Part shown: in pieces, positions 45,437 through 52,990 of the stretch | Layout of the letters: each line of letters begins with the position of its first letter | Position numbering within the stretch: position 1 is the first letter of the stretch | Source of the DNA: Pseudomonas sp. R4-35-07 | GTDB lineage: Bacteria > Pseudomonadota > Gammaproteobacteria > Pseudomonadales > Pseudomonadaceae | Length of the DNA: 64,000 nt | Assembly (NCBI RefSeq): GCF_003852235.1 | Contig: NZ_CP027732.1 | Location: 4,030,001-4,094,000 of the forward strand | Direction of reading: 5' to 3' | Notes under the pieces: model-generated | What the model saw: the letters and a program-made list of their open reading frames with translations, nothing else | What the model was told of the DNA's origin: nothing | Databases searched by the model: none | Translations under genes and position numbers: made by a program

Positions 45437-45523
45437 GTGGGAGGGGGCTTGCTCCCGATGGCGGTGGGTCAGTTCATCATTCTGTGGCTGACACACCGCT
45501 ATCGGGAGCAAGCCCCCTCCCAC
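45437..45523. repeat. REPIN-like element, 87 nt (copy 3)
   Basis: GTGGGAGGGGGCTTGCTCCC arms in inverted orientation; lies between the phhR 3' end (26 bases away) and the flgF promoter. Confidence 0.9.
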
Positions 45524-45549
45524 AGTTTTGGACCAATTTGTGCCAGTTG

Positions 45550-47112
45550 TTATTTGCCAGCCTTGAGGATTTCGTAATCGCGCAGTTTGTTGGCGATGGT
45601 GGTGTGGGATACGTCCAGGCGCTTGCCCAGCTGCCGGCTGCTCGGATGCTCGGCATACAGCGCTTCGAGCACGGCCTTTTCAAACCGCCCGACGATGGCG
45701 TCCAACCCGCCTTCCAGCGAGAAATCACCAAGCGGCTGGCGCACGCCGTAATCCGGCAAGCGAATATGCTCAAGCTTGACCGTCCCGCCCTCGCACAGCG
45801 AAACCGCCTGGAACAGCACGTTTTCCAACTGCCGCACATTGCCCGGCCAGTGATAGTGGCTGAGTTTGTCCATCGCGGCCGGCGCCAATTTGGGCAGTGG
45901 GCAACCGATCTGCCGACTGGCTTGATCGAGGAAGTGCTCGACCAATGGCCCGAGGCCGTCCAGGCATTCGCGCAAGGGCGGGATATGCAGCGACAGTACG
46001 TTCAAGCGGTGATACAGGTCCTGGCGAAATTCGCCACGGGCGCACAGTTCGGACAAGTCGACCTGGGTCGCGCAGATCACCCGCACGTCGAGGTACACCT
46101 CTTCATCACTGCCGACGCGACGAAAGCACCCGTCCTGCAGAAAGCGCAGCAGTTTTACCTGCAGGCGTGCACTCATTTCCCCCACCCCATCGAGAAACAA
46201 CGTGCCGCCCGCGGTCAGTTCCAGCAGCCCGAGCTTGCCTTCGGCCCGTGCGCCTTCGAACGCGCCGGGGCCGTAGCCAAACAGCTCGGTCTCGGCCATC
46301 GACTCAGGCAAGCCCGCACAGTTGAGCGCCATCAATGGCGACTGGCCGCGCGGGCTGGCGAGGTGACAGGCACGGGCCAGCAGTTCCTTGCCGGTTCCGG
46401 TTTCGCCTTCTATTAATAGCGGTGCATCCAGCGGCGCCATGCGCCGGGCTTCGCGCACCACGGCGGCCATCACCTTGGAACTCTGGAAGATGCTGTCGAA
46501 GCCGCGCAGTTCCTGCTTGCGCACGTTGTAGATACGCTCGCCCACCCGGTCGGCGCGGTGCAGGGTCAACACCGCGCCGGCCATGGCTTCGCTGTCATCG
46601 TGTTCGGAAGATTGCAGCGGCGCAATATCCGCCAGGAACACATCGCCCTTGACCTTGACCCGCAGCCCGTTGATCCGCGACTTGCTGGCGCGCACCAGTT
46701 CCGGCAAGTCGAAGTCTTCGGCGTAGCGCGACAGGGGAATGCCCGGCACTTCGTCCACCCGCACCCCGAGCAACTGCGCCGCCGCACGGTTGGCCGCAAC
46801 GATGGAGCCGCCCATGTCGATGGACAGCACCGGAAACTCCAGGGCCCCCAGCAGCGCATTGAGTTCCATGTGCCGACGCTCGCTGGGCATCAGCCCTACC
46901 CTTTTCACGCCGAATACCCCGGCGATCGCCTCGAACTGCGGGCGCAGCGCCTGGAACTGCATGTTCACCAGGTTTGGGCAGAACAGGTAGATGGCATTGC
47001 CATGCTCGCCGCCGACCTCGCCCTTGGCGACGTTCACGCCGTACTCCACCAACAGGTTGAGGATGTCCCGCAGGATGCCGATGCGGTTCTGGCAATGCAC
47101 TTTGATACGCAT
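45550..47112 (-). CDS. phhR: Aromatic amino acid regulator PhhR (TyrR family)
   Basis: Activates phenylalanine and tyrosine catabolism genes. N-terminal ACT domain (MRIKVHCQNRIGILRDILNLLVEYG), PAS domain (VLSIDMGGSIVAANRAAAQLLG), AAA+ domain (GETGTGKELLARACH) and C-terminal helix-turn-helix (SRQLGKRLDVSHTTIANKLRDY). The sigma-54 contact loop reads GAFEGA, not GAFTGA, so action with sigma-70 polymerase is more likely. Start ATG 47112 gives 520 residues, the family length. Divergent from phhA across 257 bases. Confidence 0.95.
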   Translation of the reverse strand: MRIKVHCQNRIGILRDILNLLVEYGVNVAKGEVGGEHGNAIYLFCPNLVNMQFQALRPQFEAIAGVFGVKRVGLMPSERRHMELNALLGALEFPVLSIDMGGSIVAANRAAAQLLGVRVDEVPGIPLSRYAEDFDLPELVRASKSRINGLRVKVKGDVFLADIAPLQSSEHDDSEAMAGAVLTLHRADRVGERIYNVRKQELRGFDSIFQSSKVMAAVVREARRMAPLDAPLLIEGETGTGKELLARACHLASPRGQSPLMALNCAGLPESMAETELFGYGPGAFEGARAEGKLGLLELTAGGTLFLDGVGEMSARLQVKLLRFLQDGCFRRVGSDEEVYLDVRVICATQVDLSELCARGEFRQDLYHRLNVLSLHIPPLRECLDGLGPLVEHFLDQASRQIGCPLPKLAPAAMDKLSHYHWPGNVRQLENVLFQAVSLCEGGTVKLEHIRLPDYGVRQPLGDFSLEGGLDAIVGRFEKAVLEALYAEHPSSRQLGKRLDVSHTTIANKLRDYEILKAGK

Positions 47113-47232
47113 GAAAAGGCCCGAAAAGTGGGTAGGCGCCGCGTCTTTTTGCCGCTGGGCGCAGATAGTCGTCAAGATTATGTGACAGCTCGGGCGCTTT
47201 TCCCAGCCTAAGGCAACGACGAGCGTCGCACC

Positions 47233-47250
47233 CGTAACGAATAGTTTACA
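47233..47250 (+). promoter_or_regulatory. TyrR/PhhR-box-like site upstream of phhA
   Basis: CGTAAC, six bases, TTTACA: the right half matches TyrR box TGTAAA-N6-TTTACA fully and the left half in four of six positions. It lies 120 bases before phhA. Confidence 0.55.
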
Positions 47251-47369
47251 AAATTCGGTAATTTTTCCTACTCAAAGGCCTTTGAAGCCGCTGAAAACCT
47301 GCGCTACGCGGGTTATCAATAGACACACAGCAGGACATAACAAGAACGAATGCCTAGCAGGAGAACCGT

Positions 47370-48188
47370 ATGAAGCAGACGCACTACGTGGCCCGCGAGC
47401 CCGATGCGCAAGGTTTTATCCACTACCCGCCGGAAGAACACGCGGTGTGGAACACCCTTATCACACGCCAGTTGAAAGTGATCGAGGGCCGTGCCTGCCA
47501 GGAATACCTGGACGGCATCGACAAGCTTGGCCTGCCCCTGGATCGCATCCCACAGTTGGGCGAGATCAACAAAGTGCTGGCCGACACCACCGGCTGGCAA
47601 GTCGCCCGCGTGCCGGCGCTGATCCCCTTCCAGACCTTCTTCGAATTGCTTGCCAGCAAGCAGTTTCCGGTGGCGACCTTCATTCGTACCCGTGAGGAAC
47701 TGGACTACCTGCAAGAGCCGGATATTTTCCACGAGATCTTTGGTCACTGCCCGCTGCTGACCAACCCCTGGTTCGCCGAATTCACCCACACCTACGGCAA
47801 GCTCGGCCTGGCGGCCACCAAGGAGCAGCGGGTGTACCTGGCGCGTCTGTATTGGATGACCATCGAGTTTGGCTTGGTGGATACCCCAGAAGGCCGGCGC
47901 ATCTACGGTGGCGGTATTCTGTCATCGCCCAAGGAAAGCGTGTATTGCCTGTCGGACGAGCCTGAACACCAGGCCTTCGACCCGCTGGAGGCGATGCGCA
48001 CGCCGTATCGCATCGACATCCTGCAGCCGCTGTACTTCGTGCTGCCCGAGCTCAAGCGCCTGTTCGACGTGGCGCAGGAAGACATCATGGGCATGGTCGA
48101 GCGCGGTATGCAGTTGGGCCTGCACGCCCCGCTCTTTACCCCAAAAGCAGCCACCCAAACCCAAAGCCGCGTGAACCTTGTGTTTTAA
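47370..48188 (+). CDS. phhA: Phenylalanine 4-hydroxylase
   Basis: Non-haem iron, pterin-dependent enzyme turning phenylalanine into tyrosine. The iron ligands H121, H126 (HEIFGHCPLL) and E166 (MTIEFGL) are all present. 272 residues, the compact bacterial form without ACT domain. The ATG has AGGAG seven bases upstream. First gene of phhABC. Confidence 0.97.
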   Translation: MKQTHYVAREPDAQGFIHYPPEEHAVWNTLITRQLKVIEGRACQEYLDGIDKLGLPLDRIPQLGEINKVLADTTGWQVARVPALIPFQTFFELLASKQFPVATFIRTREELDYLQEPDIFHEIFGHCPLLTNPWFAEFTHTYGKLGLAATKEQRVYLARLYWMTIEFGLVDTPEGRRIYGGGILSSPKESVYCLSDEPEHQAFDPLEAMRTPYRIDILQPLYFVLPELKRLFDVAQEDIMGMVERGMQLGLHAPLFTPKAATQTQSRVNLVF

Positions 48189-48271
48189 CGCCAGGTGAGT
48201 CTGTTCCCTGGCCCCGCGTTGCTTTAGGGTAACGCCACTGACCTTCAATCATTCGAATTCAGGACACCTTC

Positions 48272-48628
48272 ATGACCACCTTGAACCAAGCCCATTGCGA
48301 AGCCTGCCGCGCCGACGCCCCACAAGTCAGCGATGAAGAACTGCCGGTGCTGATCAAACAGATCCCGGACTGGAACATCGAAGTGCGCGACGGCGTGATG
48401 CAATTGGAAAAGGTTTTCCTGTTCAAGAACTTCAAGTTCGCCCTGGCCTTCACTAACGCCGTGGGTGAAATCTCCGAAGCCGAAGGCCATCACCCTGGCC
48501 TGCTCACCGAATGGGGCAAAGTCACCGTGACCTGGTGGAGCCACTCCATCAAGGGCCTGCACCGCAACGACTTCATCATGGCCGCGCGCACCGATGAAGT
48601 GGCCAACAGCGCCGAGGGCCGCAAGTAA
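48272..48628 (+). CDS. phhB: Pterin-4a-carbinolamine dehydratase
   Basis: Regenerates the tetrahydrobiopterin-type cofactor for PhhA. 118 residues with the family motif [21 protein letters not shown] and the catalytic histidines. It follows phhA by 83 bases and its TAA overlaps the phhC ATG by one base. Confidence 0.96.
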   Translation: MTTLNQAHCEACRADAPQVSDEELPVLIKQIPDWNIEVRDGVMQLEKVFLFKNFKFALAFTNAVGEISEAEGHHPGLLTEWGKVTVTWWSHSIKGLHRNDFIMAARTDEVANSAEGRK

Positions 48629-49821
48629 TGCATTTCGACGCGATTGGCCGCGTGCCCGGCGACCCGATCCTCGGGCTGATGGACCTGTATGCCCAGGATG
48701 CCAACCCGAACAAGTTCGATTTGGGCGTGGGCGTCTACAAGGACGACCAAGGCCTGACGCCGATTCCGCACTCGGTAAAACTCGCCGAGCAACGCCTGGT
48801 CGATAGGCAAACCACCAAGACCTACATCGGCGGTCACGGCGATGCTGCGTTCGGCGCACTGATCAGCGCACTGGTGCTTGGCGCCGATTCGGCGCTGCTG
48901 CGTGAACAGCGTGCCGGCGCTACCCAGACGCCAGGTGGCACCGGGGCCCTGCGCCTGAGCGCCGATTTTATCGCCCACAACCTGCCCGGCCGTGGCGTGT
49001 GGCTGAGCGACCCGACCTGGCCGATCCATGAAACCATTTTCGCCAAAGCCGGGCTGAAGGTCAGTCACTACCCTTATGTGGGCAGCGACAATCGCCTGGA
49101 TGTGGCGGCGATGCTTGCCACCCTGTCCGGCGTGCCCGAGGGCGACGTGGTCTTGCTGCACGCCTGCTGCCATAACCCGACCGGCTTCGACCTGTCCCAG
49201 GATGACTGGCGCCAGGTGCTGCAGATTGTGCGCGAGCGCCAATTGCTGCCGCTGATCGATTTTGCCTACCAAGGTTTTGGCGACGGCCTGGAGCAGGACG
49301 CCTGGGCGGTGCGCTTGTTCGCCGCCGAACTGCCGGAAGTGTTGATCACCAGTTCGTGCTCGAAAAACTTTGGCTTGTACCGCGACCGCGTTGGCGCCTT
49401 GATCGTGTGTGCGGCCGATGCGCAAAAGCTTACGGATGTGCGCAGTCAACTGGCCAATATCGCGCGTAATCTGTGGTCAACGCCGCCGGATCATGGCGCC
49501 GCCGTGGTCGCGACCATCCTCGGCGATGCCGAGCTGAAACAGCAGTGGAGCGATGAAGTCGAGGCCATGCGTTCGCGCATCGCGCAGTTGCGCGCCGGGC
49601 TGGTGGACGCGCTGGCACCCCACGGCCTGGCCGAGCGGTATGCGCATATCGGGACGCAGCGTGGGATGTTTTCCTATACCGGGTTGAGTGCCGAACAGGT
49701 CCAGCAACTGCGTGAAAAGCACAGTGTGTATATGGTCAGTACGGGACGGGCCAATGTGGCGGGGGTGGACGCCACGCGCTTGACGCTGCTGGCCCAGGCC
49801 ATCGCCGACGTCTCCAACTGA
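48628..49821 (+). CDS. phhC: Aromatic amino acid aminotransferase PhhC (TyrB-like)
   Basis: PLP-dependent class I aminotransferase that transaminates tyrosine and phenylalanine. The PLP lysine lies in SSCSKNFGLYRDR; NPTGFDLSQDDW and the RTHGNxF-equivalent QRGMFSYTG are present. 397 residues. Coupled to phhB by TAATG. A REPIN-like element follows 18 bases after the stop. Confidence 0.94.
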   Translation: MHFDAIGRVPGDPILGLMDLYAQDANPNKFDLGVGVYKDDQGLTPIPHSVKLAEQRLVDRQTTKTYIGGHGDAAFGALISALVLGADSALLREQRAGATQTPGGTGALRLSADFIAHNLPGRGVWLSDPTWPIHETIFAKAGLKVSHYPYVGSDNRLDVAAMLATLSGVPEGDVVLLHACCHNPTGFDLSQDDWRQVLQIVRERQLLPLIDFAYQGFGDGLEQDAWAVRLFAAELPEVLITSSCSKNFGLYRDRVGALIVCAADAQKLTDVRSQLANIARNLWSTPPDHGAAVVATILGDAELKQQWSDEVEAMRSRIAQLRAGLVDALAPHGLAERYAHIGTQRGMFSYTGLSAEQVQQLREKHSVYMVSTGRANVAGVDATRLTLLAQAIADVSN

Positions 49822-49839
49822 ATAAACCGGGAACTAAAT

Positions 49840-49926
49840 GTGGGAGGGGGCTTGCCCCCGATGGCGGTGGATCAGCTAGAGATAAGCTGGCTGACATTCC
49901 GCTATCGGGAGCAAGCCCCCTCCCAC
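49840..49926. repeat. REPIN-like element, 87 nt (copy 4)
   Basis: Arms GTGGGAGGGGGCTTGCCCCC and GGGGGCTTGCTCCC type, between the convergent ends of phhC and the metallophosphoesterase gene. Confidence 0.9.
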
Positions 49927-49947
49927 ATTTTGACCGAGTCAGGACCT

Positions 49948-50757
49948 TCAGCTCGTGACCATCTCGGCCTTCAACTGCGCGTCCCTGGCCTGCGCATCCG
50001 CCAGCCGATACAACTCGATATGCCCATCCCAGTGCTCGATCAGCGCCGTGCACGACTCCACCCAATCGCCGCAATTGAGGTAATCCACCTCCCCTACCTT
50101 GCGGATTTCGGCATGGTGAATATGCCCGCACACCACCCCGTGCAACTCCCGCTTGGTCACTTCGTGGGCGATGGCCTCTTCGAAATCGCTGATAAAACTC
50201 ACGGCGGTTTTCACCTTGTGTTTCAGGTAAGCCGAGAGCGACCAATACCCGTAGCCATAGCGCGCTCGCCAGTGATTGAGCCAGCGGTTCAAGGTAAGGG
50301 TAAACTCGTAGGCCGAGTCGCCCAGGAAGGCGAGCCAGCGGTGATAACGGGTGATCACATCGAACTGATCGCCATGGATTACCAGCAGATGGCGACCGTC
50401 GGCGGTCACGTGCACGGCCTCGTCCACCAGTTGGATATTGCCCAGGATCAGCTTGGAATAGCGCCTTAGAAACTCGTCATGGTTGCCGGTGACGTAAATC
50501 ACCTCGGTGCCGCGTTTGGCCATGGTCAGCAGGCGGCGAATGACGTTGGTGTGGGCTTGCGGCCAATACATGCCGCCACGCATTTTCCAGCCATCGATAA
50601 TGTCGCCGACCAGATACACCTTGTCGGCGTGGTAGCCCTTGAGAAAGTGCGACAAGTGCTCAGCCTGGCAATCCCGAGTGCCCAGGTGCACATCGGAAAT
50701 CCACAGGGTACGCACCCGTTGCTTGCGGCTGGGCTTGGCGAGTTCGGCACGGGTCAT
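49948..50757 (-). CDS. UDP-2,3-diacylglucosamine diphosphatase-like metallophosphoesterase
   Basis: Calcineurin-type phosphoesterase related to LpxH. All metal-binding motifs are present: SDVHLG, GDIIDGW, GNHDE, HGDQFD and GHIHH. The ATG at 50757 gives 269 residues. LpxH proper is about 240 residues; this longer family is often annotated as LpxH-like or as a UDP-diacylglucosamine diphosphatase, but its substrate in Pseudomonas is not certain. Divergent from the AraC gene. Confidence 0.82.
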   Translation of the reverse strand: MTRAELAKPSRKQRVRTLWISDVHLGTRDCQAEHLSHFLKGYHADKVYLVGDIIDGWKMRGGMYWPQAHTNVIRRLLTMAKRGTEVIYVTGNHDEFLRRYSKLILGNIQLVDEAVHVTADGRHLLVIHGDQFDVITRYHRWLAFLGDSAYEFTLTLNRWLNHWRARYGYGYWSLSAYLKHKVKTAVSFISDFEEAIAHEVTKRELHGVVCGHIHHAEIRKVGEVDYLNCGDWVESCTALIEHWDGHIELYRLADAQARDAQLKAEMVTS

Positions 50758-50894
50758 GGGGGTCCCTCGACGCTGTTTTCGCGAGCTTGCGCCCTGGCAG
50801 TGAATAGCCCATGACAGCTGTGCTTCAGTCTGATGACAACGCTTGGCCGCCCTTAAGCGATGTAGACTGGGGACTTGCCGCCCAGGAGAGCGCA

Positions 50895-51644
50895 ATGAGC
50901 CCCAGTCTTACGCTTCGCCAGTACACCGATGCCCCCATCGCCCATAGCCATGACCATGCGCAATTAGTGTTCGGCCTGTCCGGGCGCCTGGATTTCGAAG
51001 TGGATGGCTGCGGCAACCAAGTGCAGGAAAGCAGCGTGATGATCCTGCCCTTTGCCGCTCACCACGCCTGCGGCAGCCGCGAGGGTAGCCGCTGCCTGGT
51101 GCTGGATGTGCCAACCGAGCATTGGCTGTTGCAAACATTGGGTGACCACGCCGATGCCAGTCGCCGCCTGCTCGACCGGCCGGCCCGACTGGCGCTGGAT
51201 TCGCGACAGCACCAGTTAGTGCAATGGCTGGCTGGCAGCCCGATACATGATCCAGTGATCGCCCAGCAAGGCGCGTTGCTGCTGCTCGCCAGCCTCAATC
51301 ATCCGCAAGCGATGCCACCACCGGGGCGGCGCCTGCCTTATGCCGCGTTCAACGCGCATATCGAACGCCACGCCGCTCACCCGCTGCATGTCGCGGACCT
51401 GGCACGGATTGCCTGCCTGTCGGTTGCGCGTTTGCACGCGCGCTTCATGGTCGAATGCGGGCAGACCCCCATGGATTACGTGCGCAACCAGCGCCTGCAA
51501 ATGGCATTGACCCTACTGCGCGAGACGCCGCTGCCCGTTGGTGAGATCGCCGCACGCGTGGGGTACCGCTCGCAAAGTGCCTTCGCTGCAGCCATGTTGC
51601 GCGAGTTTGGCGCCTCGCCGGGCACAATGCGGCGAACGTCATAG
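50895..51644 (+). CDS. AraC-family transcriptional regulator
   Basis: N-terminal cupin-like sensing domain (HSHDHAQLVFGLSGRLDFEVDG) and C-terminal pair of helix-turn-helix motifs (VADLARIACLSVARLHARF; VGEIAARVGYRSQSAFAAAMLREFG). The ATG at 50895 has AGGAG six bases upstream (249 residues). Target unknown; the EamA gene downstream is a candidate. Confidence 0.88.
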   Translation: MSPSLTLRQYTDAPIAHSHDHAQLVFGLSGRLDFEVDGCGNQVQESSVMILPFAAHHACGSREGSRCLVLDVPTEHWLLQTLGDHADASRRLLDRPARLALDSRQHQLVQWLAGSPIHDPVIAQQGALLLLASLNHPQAMPPPGRRLPYAAFNAHIERHAAHPLHVADLARIACLSVARLHARFMVECGQTPMDYVRNQRLQMALTLLRETPLPVGEIAARVGYRSQSAFAAAMLREFGASPGTMRRTS

Positions 51645-51738
51645 GAAGAGTTTCGCGCTAAAAATCGCGAGCCGCACGACAGACGCCCTTTTCGCCAAAC
51701 CTCTAGACTGATTGTCACTTCCATTGGTAGGCATCGCA

Positions 51739-52620
51739 ATGACTCCCCGCTCAGCCCTCGGCGCCCTGCATATCGGCGCATTGATGTTTGGCCTCACCGG
51801 TGTATTCGGCAAACTGGCGGCCGCCTCACCGTCCATCATCGTATTCGGGCGGGCCGCATTTGCGGTGATTGCCCTGGCGGTCTTCGCGCGCTTTGCCAGC
51901 AATGCGCCCTGGAGAAACCTGCAGATGCGCGACTGGCGCCGCCTGCTGGTCAGCGGCGTGCTGCTTGCCGCGCACTGGGTGACATTCTTCATCGCGGTCA
52001 AGGTCGCCGGGGTGGCGGTGGCAACGTTGGGGTTTGCCGCCTTCCCGGCCTTCACGGTGATCCTTGAAGGGCTGATCTTCCGCGAGCGGATTCGCGCCAA
52101 TGAAATGGTGCTGGTAGCGCTGGTCAGCATCGGCCTGGTTCTGGTGACCCCGGACTTCAACCTGGCCAGCGACGCCACGGGCGGCTTGCTCTGGGGCATC
52201 GCGTCGGGGCTGCTGTTCGCCTTGTTGTCATTGAACAACCGCGCCAGCTCCGGACGCATTCCGGCGGTACAGGCCGCGTTGTGCCAGAACGTGGTGGTCG
52301 CAGTCTGCCTGCTGCCCGTGGCGGCACCGGGGCTTGCGGACGTGCGTGCGCTGGACTGGCTGTGGATCGGCCTGCTGGGCGTGTTCTGTACCGGCCTGGC
52401 CCATAGCCTGTTTGTCGCCAGCCTCGCGGTGATCAAGGCGCGCACCGCGTCGGTGGTGTTTGCCATGGAACCGGTCTACGGCATCACCGTGGCCTGGCTA
52501 CTGTTCGCCGAGACGCCCACCTTGCGCATGCTGCTGGGCGGCGCACTGATCATCGTCGCCATCGTGCTTTCCGGCCTGATGGGCAGCGCCAGCCAGGCCA
52601 AGCCGCCGGCTGCGGCCTGA
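51739..52620 (+). CDS. EamA/DMT-family inner-membrane exporter
   Basis: Ten predicted membrane helices in two EamA repeats (ALHIGALMFGLTGVFGKLA; GLLWGIASGLLFALLSL). Members export amino acids or metabolites. 293 residues from the ATG at 51739. It starts 94 bases after the AraC regulator. Substrate cannot be read from sequence. Confidence 0.85.
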   Translation: MTPRSALGALHIGALMFGLTGVFGKLAAASPSIIVFGRAAFAVIALAVFARFASNAPWRNLQMRDWRRLLVSGVLLAAHWVTFFIAVKVAGVAVATLGFAAFPAFTVILEGLIFRERIRANEMVLVALVSIGLVLVTPDFNLASDATGGLLWGIASGLLFALLSLNNRASSGRIPAVQAALCQNVVVAVCLLPVAAPGLADVRALDWLWIGLLGVFCTGLAHSLFVASLAVIKARTASVVFAMEPVYGITVAWLLFAETPTLRMLLGGALIIVAIVLSGLMGSASQAKPPAAA

Positions 52621-52622
52621 CG

Positions 52623-52910
52623 TCACGGCGTACGGTCGTTATGCCCAAGGTCGCGCTGCGGGTCGATCTGATCGCGCACGCGCTGCTTGAGCACCTTGGC
52701 CTCCGGGAAACCGCCATCGGCCTTGCGCTCCCAGATCTGTACGTTGTCGCAGGTGATGCGAAACGCGCCGCCGGTTGAGGGCGCCAGGGACACCTTGGCT
52801 AAATCCTCGGCAAACGTACTCAACAATTCCTGGGCCAGCCAGGCGGCACGCAACAGCCACTGACACTGGGTGCAATAGGTGATAACGATCTCGGGTTTGC
52901 TTGCGGACAT
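52623..52910 (-). CDS. SelT/SelW/SelH-family (Rdx) protein
   Basis: Thioredoxin-like small protein of 95 residues with the redox motif C13-T-Q-C16 in place of the selenoprotein CxxU, followed by the family block WLLRAAWLAQELLSTF and GAFRITCDNVQIWERKADGGFPE. Function in bacteria poorly known. Its stop lies 2 bases from the EamA stop, so the genes converge. Confidence 0.88.
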   Translation of the reverse strand: MSASKPEIVITYCTQCQWLLRAAWLAQELLSTFAEDLAKVSLAPSTGGAFRITCDNVQIWERKADGGFPEAKVLKQRVRDQIDPQRDLGHNDRTP

Positions 52911-52990
52911 AACGTGAAAGGCTCCTGCGTGACGGCGTCAGTGGATCGCATGGCTATAATACCGGCCTTTATCGCCCAGCCTCGAGATTC

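Larger units (their letters stand above)
45222..45549. other. 328-base gap between flgF and phhR
   Basis: Marks the end of the flagellar cluster. It holds the flgF promoter element and one REPIN-like element; I see no gene in the remainder. Confidence 0.7.

Noticed and set aside
47113..47369. Sigma-54 promoter for phhA.
   Set aside because: No GG-N10-GC pair with acceptable halves was found on the plus strand; the region fits a TyrR-type box instead.
50764..50800. REP-like sequence (TTCGCGAGCTTGCG) upstream of the metallophosphoesterase.
   Set aside because: Only a short fragment of an arm is present with no inverted partner.
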